This document shows, one piece after another, positions 19,783 through 29,051 of a DNA stretch of 64,000 nt. The notes under the pieces are model-generated. The model saw only the letters and a program-made list of their open reading frames with translations. It was not told the origin of the DNA and did not search any database. The DNA lies in the NCBI RefSeq assembly GCF_003935425.1, contig NZ_RHQN01000004.1, forward strand, positions 62,001-126,000. Reading direction: 5' to 3'. Origin of the DNA: Pseudomonas sp. v388. GTDB lineage: Bacteria > Pseudomonadota > Gammaproteobacteria > Pseudomonadales > Pseudomonadaceae. The position numbers were made by a program, and so were the translations under genes. Within the stretch, counting starts at the first letter, position 1; each line of letters starts with the position of its first letter.

Positions 19783-20979
19783 ATGAGCCTCTTCTCCGCT
19801 GTCGAAATGGCGCCCCGCGATCCGATCCTGGGTATCAACGAAGCATTCAACGCCGACACCCGCACCACCAAGGTCAATCTTGGCGTGGGTGTCTACTGTG
19901 ACGAAGACGGGCGCATTCCATTGCTGCGCGCAGTGGCTGAAGCCGAGAAGATTCGCGTTGCGCAGCATGCGCCCCGCGGCTACCTGCCGATCGACGGTAT
20001 CGGCGCCTACGACCTGGCGGTGCAGAAACTGCTGCTGGGCGCCGATTCACCGCTGATCGCTTCCGGCCGTGTCTTGACCACCCAATCGGTGGGCGGCACC
20101 GGGGCGCTGAAGATCGGCGCGGACTTCCTCAAGCGCCTGCTGCCCGGCGCCGTGGTTGCCATCAGCGACCCGAGCTGGGAAAACCACCGCGCGCTGTTCG
20201 AGGCCGCCGGTTTCCCGGTTCAGGACTATCGCTACTACGACGCCGCCACCCATGACGTGGACCGGGCCGGCATGCTCGAAGACCTGCGCAACCTGCCGGA
20301 CAACTCCATCGTCGTGCTGCACGCCTGCTGCCACAACCCGACCGGCGTCGACCTGAGCGTCGATGACTGGAAAAACGTGCTGGACGTGGTCAAGGCCAAG
20401 GGTCACGTGCCGTTCCTGGACATGGCGTATCAGGGTTTCGGCCAGGGTATCCAGGAAGACGCGGTGGCGGTGCGCCTGTTCGCCGCTTCCGGGTTGACTT
20501 TCTTCGCCTCCACGTCGTTCTCCAAGTCGCTGTCGCTGTACGGCGAGCGGGTCGGCGCGCTGTCGATCATCACCGAGTCGGCTGAAGAGACAGCTCGCGT
20601 GCTGTCCCAGGTCAAGCGGGTGATCCGCACCAACTATTCCAACCCGCCGACCCACGGCGCGATCATCTCCGCGGCCGTGCTCAACGACCCGGCGCTGCGT
20701 GCCGTATGGGAAGAAGAACTGGGCCAGATGCGCACTCGCATCCACGCCATGCGCAAGGCGATGGTCGAGCGTCTGGCGGACAACCCGGCCGGTCAGGACT
20801 TCAGCTTCGTGGCACGCCAGTGCGGGATGTTCTCCTACTCCGGCCTGACCGCCGCACAGGCCCAGCGTCTGCGCAGCGAGTTCGGCATCTATGCCCTGGA
20901 CACCGGTCGTATCTGTGTCGCGGCGCTGAACGAGAAGAACATCGACGTGGTCTGCGACGCGATCAAGCAAGTGCTCTGA
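19783..20979 (+). CDS. Aromatic/aspartate-type amino acid aminotransferase
   Basis: A 398-residue fold-type I PLP aminotransferase of the AspC/TyrB group, catalysing reversible amino transfer between aspartate or aromatic amino acids and 2-oxoglutarate. The PLP lysine is in STSFSKSLSLYGERVGAL near residue 248. Other motifs are HACCHNPTGVDLS, LDMAYQGFGQG and an N-terminal KVNLGVGVYCDEDG. I start at the ATG at 19783 (MSLFSAVEMAPRDPILGINE). An upstream in-frame extension to 19702 has no family similarity that I can recognise. It diverges from uvrB, as in other Pseudomonas. Which substrate dominates cannot be told from sequence alone. Confidence 0.94.
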   Translation: MSLFSAVEMAPRDPILGINEAFNADTRTTKVNLGVGVYCDEDGRIPLLRAVAEAEKIRVAQHAPRGYLPIDGIGAYDLAVQKLLLGADSPLIASGRVLTTQSVGGTGALKIGADFLKRLLPGAVVAISDPSWENHRALFEAAGFPVQDYRYYDAATHDVDRAGMLEDLRNLPDNSIVVLHACCHNPTGVDLSVDDWKNVLDVVKAKGHVPFLDMAYQGFGQGIQEDAVAVRLFAASGLTFFASTSFSKSLSLYGERVGALSIITESAEETARVLSQVKRVIRTNYSNPPTHGAIISAAVLNDPALRAVWEEELGQMRTRIHAMRKAMVERLADNPAGQDFSFVARQCGMFSYSGLTAAQAQRLRSEFGIYALDTGRICVAALNEKNIDVVCDAIKQVL

Positions 20980-20996
20980 TCGGTAGTGCAAATGAC

Positions 20997-21026
20997 AAAA
21001 AGGGAAGCCTCAGGGCTTCCCTTTTT
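20997..21026 (+). terminator. Terminator after the aminotransferase gene
   Basis: A GGGAAGCC/GGCTTCCC stem with a 5-nt loop is flanked by A5 on the left and T5 on the right, 17 bp past the stop codon. Confidence 0.88.
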
Positions 21027-21114
21027 CATTGGCGGAGCAGTTTCGTCGAACGACTGCGCGCCCCTGCCCTCAAAACCTGGTAAGCATTCCATTTGAAATG
21101 CCAGCGAGGTGCAT

Positions 21115-21411
21115 ATGTCCAAGGAACCGCAACAGCAAAAAGAACAGGCTCCCGGCCAACATAACCCGACCCAGGATCGCAACGACCCGGCTATCGATCC
21201 CCGGACCCCGGATGATCAGGGCCAGCCTTCGACGCCTGGGCAATCCCAGTCCCAATCCCAGTCACAGCAGCAATCCCGGTCGTCCGGCCCGCAGGACGGA
21301 GAAAACAGCGCCTACGTGCCGGACTACGAGCCTCAGCAAAAGCCCAAGACCCAGCGCAACCTGCAACCCACCCAAGGCCATGATGCGGATATCGATACCC
21401 CGGGCGGTTGA
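21115..21411 (+). CDS. Small glutamine/serine-rich hypothetical protein
   Basis: A 98-residue hydrophilic protein of unknown function. It begins MSKEPQQQKEQAPG and contains a low-complexity centre (SQSQSQSQQQSRSS) rich in Q, S, P, D and G, ending DIDTPGG. There is no cysteine, no signal peptide and no membrane segment, so it is probably intrinsically disordered and cytoplasmic. GAGG lies 6 nt before the ATG at 21115. A GTG two codons earlier is possible. It sits between a terminator and a REP palindrome and is convergent with pvdQ, so it is its own transcription unit. I do not recognise the family. Confidence 0.7.
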   Translation: MSKEPQQQKEQAPGQHNPTQDRNDPAIDPRTPDDQGQPSTPGQSQSQSQSQQQSRSSGPQDGENSAYVPDYEPQQKPKTQRNLQPTQGHDADIDTPGG

Positions 21412-21433
21412 AGAGTCTGCACGACCATCCCCT

Positions 21434-21461
21434 GTGGGAGCGCCGCCCGGTCCGCTCCCAC
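21434..21461. repeat. Single REP palindrome between convergent genes
   Basis: GTGGGAGCG and CGCTCCCAC bracket a 10-bp GC-rich loop. It lies between the small Q/S-rich gene and pvdQ, which converge, and could stop or protect both transcripts. Confidence 0.75.
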
Positions 21462-21476
21462 ACCACCGTCTATTGG

Positions 21477-23801
21477 CTACTTTTCTGCCTTGATCACTTG
21501 CAGCGAATACTCCGGATCCGCCTTGATCTGCTCTTCGGTGAACGGCAGCGTGCTCCACTGTTTTCTGGAGAACGCTTGGGTCTGGTCACCGGAATGAGCG
21601 GATTGCGGATTGCTGGAAACCGAGAACGTCAACAGCCCCTGTGCTTTCGGCCCCTGGTCGTCAAAGCTCACCACCTGCAGATAACTGCTGCCGCTGACCA
21701 CTTCACGCTTGCCGTCCTGGCCTGCCACGGTTTGCATGGCGTTATAGACGCCCAGCTCTGCCGGCCCGCCGTGGATCGGAATTGGCGTACCGGTCGCGCT
21801 GGAAACCTGCACATCGCCCCAGCGCAGGTCCGCCGGCAACCCGGTTTTCTGCGCTTCATCGGCCACCGCCAACAGGGCGCTGCGCAGTGCGGCGGCGACT
21901 TCCGGCTTGTCGAGGGCCAGACCGCGCGGCGTGTGCGCCGGGTCGCGGGCATCGAACGGCACCCGCCAGCGCGACGGCACGCTTTGCAGGCCGGCCATGA
22001 TTTTCTGGAAGTACACCAGGCCCGCCCCACTGCTCAGCTCGGCGCGCCGGTCCCAGCTTTTCAGCGCCGTACACAGCGCATTCAGACGCGCCGCATCAGC
22101 ACCCAGGCTTGAAGCGCAGAACTGCAACAGGTCGGGCAGCACCTGGCCGGTCTGATACACCTCGTTATCCATGACCATGGCCTGCAAAGCCGCCACGCTG
22201 ACCTTGCCCGAACGTTGCAGGCTGGCAAGGCGATCCAGCGCGAAGCGGGTGCGCTGGCCAAGCGCCTGACCATCCTGGCTGATCAACGGCGAGAAACCGG
22301 TGAGCGGTGCCGCCGGGTTGACCATCCACGCCGAGTCGTTGGAATGCTGCACGTAGTCGGTACGCTGCAACTGCGGCTGTTGCGACGAAGGATAGATGCC
22401 CGGCTGGGCCGAGTCGGCGCTGACCTCCCAGTTGCAGGCACTGTGCGAGCCGTCGAGCACGATCATCGCCGTGCCCAGCCGTGGGTCGCTGCACTGCGCC
22501 AGTTTGCCGGCATCGACGTTGGGCACCACCGACAGGTTCATGTACAGCGCCTGGCCCTGGGCATCCACCGCCACGGTATTGACCCACGGAATGCCCTGAT
22601 GCTTGTGCACCGAATCCTGCAACGCTTGCAGGCTGTCGGCCTGATCCATGGCGTACCACTGCTGCAAGACGCGGTCGTTGTCCAGATTGGCGTCGCGCAG
22701 ACTGAAAGCCACCTGATGGTTCCAGTCCAGCTTGCCCGGCCACTGCACCACCGGCCCGAACTCGGAAGACCAGACCGTGCGGGTTATCGCTTTCAGACTG
22801 CCGTCGGGCTGCTTGGCCTCGACCTGAATGCGGCGGCCGGTCATGGCTTTGGACTGCCCGTCCAGCAGGTAGCGGGTCGGGTCCTTGGGGTCCAGTTGCA
22901 GGCGGTGCAAGGTGAAGTGTTTGGAGGTATCGACCGTGTGGGTCCAGGCCAGATGCTGGTTGAAACCGATATTGATCAACGGCAGGCCAGGCAGCGACGC
23001 ACCCATGACATCGAGCTTGCCGGGGATGGTCAGGTGCATTTCATAGAAGCGCATGCCGCCGCTCCACGGGAAATGCGGATTGGCCAGCAGCAGGCCGCGG
23101 CCATTGAACGACAGGTCACGCCCGATCGCCACCGCATTGCTGCCGCGTTCCAGAGCGAAGCGTTGGTTGCGTTCGGCGGCGGCCTGCAAGGCCTGGAGTT
23201 GGCGGTTGCGTTCGCTCGACAACTGCGCGTTCTGCTTCTCGCGCTGCGGCGGTCGGGCGCCGGCAATCGCTTCGGTGAACTGTCCGAGCCCGCCTTCGAC
23301 CAGTAGACGTCGACTCAAGCGCACCAGATCGTTGCTGTCGATGGACCTGACCCATTCACCCTGACAGGCTTCGGGCAGGCCGCTGGCCGCCTGTTCTTTC
23401 AAGGACCGGTTATAGCCGTCGGCATAGCCTTGCATCAACTGGCGGATCTCGCTCGGCTGGGCCTCCCAGAAACCGGCGACCGCTTCCGGGGTGTTCAGCC
23501 ACTGGAAGAACAGGTCGCTGGCCAGGTTGTTGCGCTTTTCCAGGGTTGCCTGATCCGGCCCGAAGAACCGCGAGCGTTGACCGTGGACCGTGACGATCTC
23601 GTTGGCCAGCAGGCACAGGTTGTCCTGGGCGTAGGCATAGCCGATACCGTAGCCCAGGCCGCGTTCGTCCTTGGCCAGGATGTGCGGCACGCCGAATCCG
23701 GTGCGGCGGATCTGCGCGGACGGGTCCTGATCGGCCACGGCACACAGCGGAACCGCCAGTACGCCGCAGAGACCGGCTAGAAAAATTCTGGAAATGATCA
23801 C
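21477..23801 (-). CDS. pvdQ: Pyoverdine maturation acylase (Ntn hydrolase)
   Basis: A 774-residue periplasmic N-terminal-nucleophile hydrolase that removes the fatty acyl chain from the ferribactin precursor. Relatives also cleave long-chain acyl-homoserine lactones. A Sec signal peptide (ISRIFLAGLCGVLAVPLCAVA) precedes the alpha chain (FGVPHILAKDERGLGYGIGY). Self-cleavage should expose the serine in LERGSNAVAIG near residue 235. NPHFPWSGGMRFYEMHLTIP, AWTHTVDTSKHFTLHRL and NSNDSAWMVNPAAPL match PvdQ. The start is probably GTG at 23801 with GGAG upstream. The longer frame to 23927 reads through a REP repeat and is unlikely. It diverges from pvdR. Confidence 0.93.
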   Translation of the reverse strand: MIISRIFLAGLCGVLAVPLCAVADQDPSAQIRRTGFGVPHILAKDERGLGYGIGYAYAQDNLCLLANEIVTVHGQRSRFFGPDQATLEKRNNLASDLFFQWLNTPEAVAGFWEAQPSEIRQLMQGYADGYNRSLKEQAASGLPEACQGEWVRSIDSNDLVRLSRRLLVEGGLGQFTEAIAGARPPQREKQNAQLSSERNRQLQALQAAAERNQRFALERGSNAVAIGRDLSFNGRGLLLANPHFPWSGGMRFYEMHLTIPGKLDVMGASLPGLPLINIGFNQHLAWTHTVDTSKHFTLHRLQLDPKDPTRYLLDGQSKAMTGRRIQVEAKQPDGSLKAITRTVWSSEFGPVVQWPGKLDWNHQVAFSLRDANLDNDRVLQQWYAMDQADSLQALQDSVHKHQGIPWVNTVAVDAQGQALYMNLSVVPNVDAGKLAQCSDPRLGTAMIVLDGSHSACNWEVSADSAQPGIYPSSQQPQLQRTDYVQHSNDSAWMVNPAAPLTGFSPLISQDGQALGQRTRFALDRLASLQRSGKVSVAALQAMVMDNEVYQTGQVLPDLLQFCASSLGADAARLNALCTALKSWDRRAELSSGAGLVYFQKIMAGLQSVPSRWRVPFDARDPAHTPRGLALDKPEVAAALRSALLAVADEAQKTGLPADLRWGDVQVSSATGTPIPIHGGPAELGVYNAMQTVAGQDGKREVVSGSSYLQVVSFDDQGPKAQGLLTFSVSSNPQSAHSGDQTQAFSRKQWSTLPFTEEQIKADPEYSLQVIKAEK

Positions 23802-23830
23802 ACTGACTCCACTGTGGCGAGGGTTTACCT

Positions 23831-24050
23831 GTAGGACCGAGCCTGGTCGCGAAGGCGTTAGATCTGCAGGAATATCCATTGCAGCTGCACCGGCCTCTTC
23901 GCGACCAAGGTCGCTCCTACAGAACACCGTTTTTGCAGGACGGCCCTCAGTAACGAAGGCGCCAGATCCGCAGGAACACCCATTGCAGCTGCACCGGCCT
24001 CTTCGTGACCAAGGTCGCTCCTACAGAACATTGTTTTTGCAGGACGGGCC
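23831..24050. repeat. Tandem REP elements upstream of pvdQ
   Basis: Three REP units lie within the 392-bp pvdQ-pvdR gap. A unit of about 104 bp containing GCAGCTGCACCGGCCTCTTC and GACCAAGGTCGCTCCTACAG is repeated in tandem (from about 23,881 and again from 23,985). The rest of the gap (24,051-24,193) holds the divergent promoters and the pvdR leader. Confidence 0.85.
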
Positions 24051-24058
24051 ATCACTGA

Positions 24059-24081
24059 ACGAAACCTGCGCAGGAAATTTA
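24059..24081 (-). promoter_or_regulatory. Possible PvdS promoter for pvdQ
   Basis: On the minus strand TAAAT (24081-24077) and CGT (24061-24059) are separated by 15 bp, one shorter than the usual 16. The direction is right for pvdQ, but about 260 bp of REP DNA lies between it and the gene. Confidence 0.5.
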
Positions 24082-24105
24082 CTCACGCCTGCCAATCCAC
24101 CTCGC

Positions 24106-24129
24106 TAAATTCCCGCGCACGGCCCTCGT
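24106..24129 (+). promoter_or_regulatory. PvdS iron-starvation promoter of pvdR-pvdT-opmQ
   Basis: TAAAT at 24106-24110 and CGT at 24127-24129, with a 16-bp GC-rich spacer, match the iron-starvation box of the ECF sigma factor PvdS. It is 64 bp before the pvdR ATG. Confidence 0.85.
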
Positions 24130-24193
24130 CTAATGGACAGTTTCCCCGGCGGCTGCTTGCCGTCCGGGTGTCTTTCCCCGGCAGGAACCCTGC

Positions 24194-25366
24194 ATGAAAC
24201 GCTCCCGACAACCTCGACGCATCGTTCTTGTTACGCTGTGCCTGTTCCCGATCATTGCCCTTTGCGCGTGGCGAATCCTGCCCGATAGCCAGGGCGAGGC
24301 GCCGACCGTGACGGTGACCCGCGGCGACATCGAAAGCAGTGTCACTGCCCTGGGCACGCTGCAACCGCGCAGCTACGTGGATGTCGGTTCCCAGGCTACC
24401 GGGCAGATCATGAAGATCCATGCCCAGGTCGGCGATCAGGTCAAGGAAGGTCAACTGCTGGTGGAGATCGACCCGTCGACCCAGAAAGCCAAGCTCGACG
24501 CGGCGCGCTACGCCATCGAGAATCTCAAGGCGCAACTCGCCGAACAACGGGCCCTGCATCAGCTGGCCGGGCAAAAGCAGCAACGCCAGAAAAGCCTGGC
24601 CGCCGGCGGCGCCACCCGCGCCGAAGATGTCCAGGCGGCAGAATCGGAATACCGTGCGACCCAGGCACGGGTCGACATGTTCAAGGCGCAGATCCTTGAA
24701 GCCCAGGCCGCGTTGCGCAGTGATGAAGCGGCGCTGGGCTACACCCGCATCTACGCCCCGATGACCGGCACCGTGGTCGCGCTGGACGCCCGCGAAGGCC
24801 AGACCCTGAATGCCCAGCAACAGACCCCGCTGATTCTGCGTATCGCCCGGCTGTCGCCGATGACGGTCTGGGCCGAAGTGTCGGAAGCCGATATCGGCCA
24901 TGTCAAACCGGGCATGAACGCCTACTTCACGACCTTGAGCGGCGGCACCCGACGCTGGAGCAGCACGGTGCGGCAGATTCTGCCGGTACCGCCCAAACCG
25001 CTGGATCAAGCCAACCAGGGCGGCGGCAGCCCCAGCAGTGCCGGCAAGAACGGCGGCGGCCGGGTGGTGCTCTACACCGTGCTGCTGGACGTGGAAAATG
25101 CCGATCAGGCGTTGATGGCGGAAATGACCGCACAGATTTTCTTCGTCGCCGACAGCGCGCGCAATGCCCTGACCGCTCCGATCTCTGCCTTGCAGCACGG
25201 ACCGCAACCCAACCTGCAACTGGCCCAGGTGCTGACCGGCGACGGCGCTATCGAGCAACGCACGGTGCGCACCGGCATCAGCGACCGGCTGCGGGTGCAG
25301 GTCCTCGAAGGGCTGGACGAAGGCGACCGGTTGCTGGTCAAGCCGACCCTCGGCAGCGGAGGCTGA
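24194..25366 (+). CDS. pvdR: Pyoverdine efflux periplasmic adaptor (MacA-like)
   Basis: A 390-residue membrane-fusion protein of the PvdRT-OpmQ tripartite pump that secretes and recycles pyoverdine. An N-terminal membrane anchor (IVLVTLCLFPIIALCAW) is followed by the lipoyl/barrel half (VTVTRGDIESSVTALGTLQP), a coiled-coil hairpin at about residues 95-175 and the second half-motifs (YTRIYAPMTGTVVALDAREG). The C-terminal region includes ISDRLRVQVLEGLDEGDRLL. The upstream sequence has AGGAA before the ATG. The stop codon TGA is followed at once by the pvdT ATG, so the two are tightly coupled. Confidence 0.95.
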   Translation: MKRSRQPRRIVLVTLCLFPIIALCAWRILPDSQGEAPTVTVTRGDIESSVTALGTLQPRSYVDVGSQATGQIMKIHAQVGDQVKEGQLLVEIDPSTQKAKLDAARYAIENLKAQLAEQRALHQLAGQKQQRQKSLAAGGATRAEDVQAAESEYRATQARVDMFKAQILEAQAALRSDEAALGYTRIYAPMTGTVVALDAREGQTLNAQQQTPLILRIARLSPMTVWAEVSEADIGHVKPGMNAYFTTLSGGTRRWSSTVRQILPVPPKPLDQANQGGGSPSSAGKNGGGRVVLYTVLLDVENADQALMAEMTAQIFFVADSARNALTAPISALQHGPQPNLQLAQVLTGDGAIEQRTVRTGISDRLRVQVLEGLDEGDRLLVKPTLGSGG

Positions 25367-27325
25367 ATGCCCACGCCTCTGATCGACCTGCGGAACATCC
25401 GCAAATCCTATGGCGGCGGTGACAGCCCGCGTGTCGATGTGCTGCGCGGCATCGACCTGGCGATCCATCCCGGTGAGTTCGTCGCCATCGTCGGCGCTTC
25501 CGGCTCGGGCAAATCGACGCTGATGAACATCCTCGGCTGCCTGGATCGTCCCAGCAGCGGCCAGTATCTGTTCGCCGGCGAAGACGTCGCCGGGCTGGGC
25601 AGCGACGAACTGGCGTGGCTGCGCCGCGAGGCGTTCGGCTTCGTGTTCCAGGGCTATCACCTGATCCCCTCCGGCTCGGCCCAGGAAAACGTCGAGATGC
25701 CGGCGATCTATGCCGGAACGCCCGCCGCCGAACGTCACGCCCGCGCCGCCGCGCTGCTGGCCCGGCTGGGTCTGGAAGCGCGCACCGGCAACCGCCCGCA
25801 TCAATTGTCCGGCGGCCAGCAACAGCGGGTGTCCATCGCCCGGGCCTTGATGAACGGCGGGCATATCATTCTCGCCGACGAACCCACCGGCGCGCTGGAC
25901 AGCCACAGCGGCACTGAAGTCATGGCACTGCTCGACGAACTCGCCGGCCAGGGTCATGTGATCATCCTCATCACTCACGACCGTGCCGTGGCGGCGCGGG
26001 CCCAGCGCATCATCGAAATCAGCGATGGCCTGATCGTCAGCGACACCGCCAGCCATCAGCCCGAAACCGCGAACGCCCTGCACGCGCCGGACCTGCGCCA
26101 ACGCCTGAACCAGGGCAGCCTCCACAGCGGCGCGTGGAAAGGCGAATTGCGCGACGCCGTGCAGGCCGCATGGCGGGTGATGTGGATCAACCGTTTCCGT
26201 ACTGCACTGACCTTGCTGGGCATCGTCATCGGCGTGGCCTCGGTGGTGGTGATGCTGGCGGTGGGCGAAGGCAGCAAGCGGCAGGTGATGGCGCAGATGT
26301 CGTCGTTCGGTTCCAACATCATTTACCTCAACGGCAAGCCCGCCACTCCGCGCGCGCCCAAGGGCATCATCACGCTGGAAGAAGTCGCGGCCATCGGCGC
26401 GTTGCCTGAAGTGCAGATGATCATGCCGGTCAACGGCGGTCAGGCCGGGGTCAGGTTCGGCAATGTCGACCACTCCGCCTATGTCGGCGGCAACGACACC
26501 CATTTTCCGGCGATCTTCAACTGGCCGGTGGCCGAGGGCAGTTATTTCACCGATGCGGATGAACGCAACGCGGCAGCGGTCGCAGTGATCGGCTACAAGG
26601 TCCGGCAGAAACTGTTCAAGGACGGCCTCGACCCCATCGGTCAATACATCCTGATCGAGAACGTGCCGTTCCAGGTGGTGGGCGTGCTCCAGGAAAAAGG
26701 CGCCAGCTCCGGCGATATGGACAGCGACAACCGCATCGCCATCCCTTACTCGGCGGCGAGCATTCGCCTGTTCGGCACCCAGGACCCGGAATACGTCACC
26801 GTCGCTACCCGCAACGCGGACAACGTCAAGCAGGCGGAAGCCGCTATCCATCAGTTGATGCAACGTTTGCACAACGGCAAGCCGGACTACGAACTGACCA
26901 ACAACGCCGCGATGATCCAGGCCGAAGCCCGGACCCAGAACACTCTGTCGCTGATGCTCGGCGCCATCGCGGCGATTTCCCTGCTGGTGGGCGGCATCGG
27001 GGTGATGAACATCATGCTCATGACCGTGCGCGAGCGGACCCGGGAAATCGGCATCCGCATGGCCACCGGTGCGCGGCAGCGGGACATCCTGCGCCAGTTC
27101 CTCACCGAAGCGGTGATGCTTTCGGTGGTGGGCGGCCTGGCCGGAATCGTCCTCGCGCTGGGCATGGGCGGCGCACTGCTGCTGGGCAAGGTCGCGGTGG
27201 CGTTCTCATTGTCCGCCGTGCTGGGTGCCTTGGGCTGTGCGCTGGTCACCGGGGTGATTTTCGGTTTCATGCCGGCCCGCAAGGCCGCCCGCCTCGACCC
27301 GGTCGCGGCCCTCACCAGTGAATGA
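25367..27325 (+). CDS. pvdT: Pyoverdine efflux ABC transporter (MacB-like)
   Basis: A 652-residue fused ATPase-permease. The N-terminal ABC domain (1-230) has Walker [13 protein letters not shown], the signature LSGGQQQR and Walker [14 protein letters not shown]. It is followed by one membrane helix at about 275-300 ([20 protein letters not shown]), a large periplasmic domain (about 310-530) and three C-terminal helices with [20 protein letters not shown] and [17 protein letters not shown], as in MacB. The mechanism is expected to be periplasmic substrate push into the outer-membrane channel. It sits directly between its adaptor and channel genes. Confidence 0.96.
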   Translation: MPTPLIDLRNIRKSYGGGDSPRVDVLRGIDLAIHPGEFVAIVGASGSGKSTLMNILGCLDRPSSGQYLFAGEDVAGLGSDELAWLRREAFGFVFQGYHLIPSGSAQENVEMPAIYAGTPAAERHARAAALLARLGLEARTGNRPHQLSGGQQQRVSIARALMNGGHIILADEPTGALDSHSGTEVMALLDELAGQGHVIILITHDRAVAARAQRIIEISDGLIVSDTASHQPETANALHAPDLRQRLNQGSLHSGAWKGELRDAVQAAWRVMWINRFRTALTLLGIVIGVASVVVMLAVGEGSKRQVMAQMSSFGSNIIYLNGKPATPRAPKGIITLEEVAAIGALPEVQMIMPVNGGQAGVRFGNVDHSAYVGGNDTHFPAIFNWPVAEGSYFTDADERNAAAVAVIGYKVRQKLFKDGLDPIGQYILIENVPFQVVGVLQEKGASSGDMDSDNRIAIPYSAASIRLFGTQDPEYVTVATRNADNVKQAEAAIHQLMQRLHNGKPDYELTNNAAMIQAEARTQNTLSLMLGAIAAISLLVGGIGVMNIMLMTVRERTREIGIRMATGARQRDILRQFLTEAVMLSVVGGLAGIVLALGMGGALLLGKVAVAFSLSAVLGALGCALVTGVIFGFMPARKAARLDPVAALTSE

Positions 27326-27332
27326 TCTTTCG

Positions 27333-28724
27333 ATGAAACCGACGCTCAGCTTATTGACAACCTGCCTGCTGCTGGCGGCCTGTCATTCCACGCCGCCGCG
27401 TTCCGAGACGGGCATTGCGCCGCCGGCCCGCTGGGCCTTCGCCGACGACGCGGCCGCCCAGCGCAGCGACGCGCAATGGTGGCGGGGATTCGGCAGTCCA
27501 CAACTGAACCGCCTGATCGAGCAGGCCCGGCGCGACAGCCATGAGATCGGCGCGGCCATGGCGCGCCTGCGTCAGGCCCAGGCTGCGGCGGTGATCGGCG
27601 GCGCTCCGCTGCTGCCGGAAGTCAGCTACGACCTGCGCGGCGAACGCAACAAGTTCACCCGCCGCCAGGATCGCAAGGCCAACCGTTTCGACGACAACAA
27701 CCAGGACAGCTTCACCAGCAACCTGACCGCCAGTTATGAAGTGGATTTCTGGGGTGGCGTCGCGGCGGCTCGGGACAGCGCCGGGCAACTGCTCAAGGCC
27801 AGCGAATTCGATCAGGCCACCGTGGAGCTGACACTGCTCGGCAATGTGGCGGACCGCTACGCACAAGCCCTGGCCGCCAGGGAACAGCGGCGCATCGCCG
27901 AACTGAATCTGGCCAACGCGCAGGACGTGCTCAAGCTGGTGCAGACCCGTTACGACTCGGGTTCGGCCACCGCCCTGGAGCTGGCGCAGCAGAAGAATCT
28001 GGTCGCCGCCCAGCAGCGGGAATTGCCACGCATCCAGCAACTGGCCAACGAACAACGCATCACCCTCGCCGCCCTGCTCGGCCAGCCGGTGCAAAACCTG
28101 CAACTGGGCGAGCAGCCGTTCGACAGCCTGAGCTTTCCGCGGATCGGCAGCGGCGTGCCCGGCGAACTGCTGACCCGCCGTCCGGACCTGGCCAAGGCCG
28201 AAGCCGAACTGGCCGCCGCACAGGCCGATGTCCGCGTGGCGCGGGCCGCGTTGTTTCCCAAACTGACCCTGAGCGCCAGCCTGGGCACTGAATCGGTCCG
28301 CGCCGAAGACTGGCTGCGCGCGCCGTTCTCCAGCCTCGCCGCCGGGCTGGCCGGGCCGATCTTCAATAACGGGCGGTTGAGCGCCGAACAAGACCGCGCC
28401 ACGGCGCGCCAGGAAGAACTGCTGGAAACCTATCGCGGCGCCATTGTCAACGCTTTTGCCGACGTGGAAAAAGCCCTGAACAGCATCAGCGGGCTGGACC
28501 GGCAACGCTACTGGCATGAAGAAGAACTGCGCCAGGCGCAAACCGCGTTCCGCATCGCCCAGAGCCGCTATGAAGCCGGCGCCGAGGATTTGCTCACCGT
28601 ACTGGAAAGCCAACGCACCCTGTACCTGGCTCAGGACGTCAGCGTGCAGCTGCGTCTGGCACGGGTGCAGGCGAGCATTGCGCTGTACAAGGCGCTGGGC
28701 GGCGGTTGGCAAACAGTTCCGTAG
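27333..28724 (+). CDS. opmQ: Pyoverdine efflux outer-membrane lipoprotein channel
   Basis: A 463-residue TolC/NodT-family outer-membrane factor. The start at 27333 gives a clean lipoprotein signal, MKPTLSLLTTCLLLAAC, with the lipobox LLAAC. A GTG at 27318 would put five extra residues before it. Two outer-membrane efflux repeats follow (SYDLRGERNKFTRRQ and LTASYEVDFWGGVAAARDSA in the first; VRVARAALFPKLTLSASLG and ALNSISGLDRQRYWHEEELR in the second). It begins 7 bp after the pvdT stop and completes the PvdRT-OpmQ pump. Confidence 0.94.
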   Translation: MKPTLSLLTTCLLLAACHSTPPRSETGIAPPARWAFADDAAAQRSDAQWWRGFGSPQLNRLIEQARRDSHEIGAAMARLRQAQAAAVIGGAPLLPEVSYDLRGERNKFTRRQDRKANRFDDNNQDSFTSNLTASYEVDFWGGVAAARDSAGQLLKASEFDQATVELTLLGNVADRYAQALAAREQRRIAELNLANAQDVLKLVQTRYDSGSATALELAQQKNLVAAQQRELPRIQQLANEQRITLAALLGQPVQNLQLGEQPFDSLSFPRIGSGVPGELLTRRPDLAKAEAELAAAQADVRVARAALFPKLTLSASLGTESVRAEDWLRAPFSSLAAGLAGPIFNNGRLSAEQDRATARQEELLETYRGAIVNAFADVEKALNSISGLDRQRYWHEEELRQAQTAFRIAQSRYEAGAEDLLTVLESQRTLYLAQDVSVQLRLARVQASIALYKALGGGWQTVP

Positions 28725-28737
28725 ACGCGCTTGCCCG

Positions 28738-29051
28738 CGATGACGTCATTCCTGGCGACGAGGCTGCAGCGTCCGTAATGGCCCTTTCGCGAGCAAGCTC
28801 GCTCCCACAGAAACGAGGCGCGCATCCAACGTGTAGAGGCCAGCTTGATGGCGATGACGTCATTCCTGGCAACGAGTCTGCTGCGTCGGTAACTGCCCTT
28901 TCGCGACCAAGGTCGCTCCTACAGAAATGAGATACACATCAAATGTGTAGGAGCCAGCGGGCGGCGATCCGTCTTGCTGGCGAAGGCGGCGGTGCGTTCG
29001 CACTATGTGTATGGCTTCGCGCACAAGCGGAGCGCCGCCCGGTCCGCTCCT
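28738..29051. repeat. REP array between opmQ and pvdP
   Basis: A 114-bp unit beginning CGATGACGTCATTCCTGGC is repeated twice in tandem (28738 and 28852), each containing a REP with the ends TTTCGCGA...TCGCTCC(C/T)ACAG. A third, different REP pair runs to 29051 and ends CCGGTCCGCTCC. This fills the 325-bp gap between the two convergent genes. The stop codon of pvdP (TAG on the minus strand) is formed at the very edge of the last REP. Confidence 0.85.

Noticed and set aside
24083-26872. A 929-codon minus-strand open frame opposite pvdR and pvdT
   Set aside because: The plus strand encodes complete MacA/MacB-like proteins with all motifs. The antisense reading has low-complexity, His/Gln/Arg-rich composition and no recognisable domain.
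23831-29051. Repeated units considered as a CRISPR array
   Set aside because: The repeats are palindromic REP pairs with conserved spacers and no cas genes, so they are REPIN arrays.
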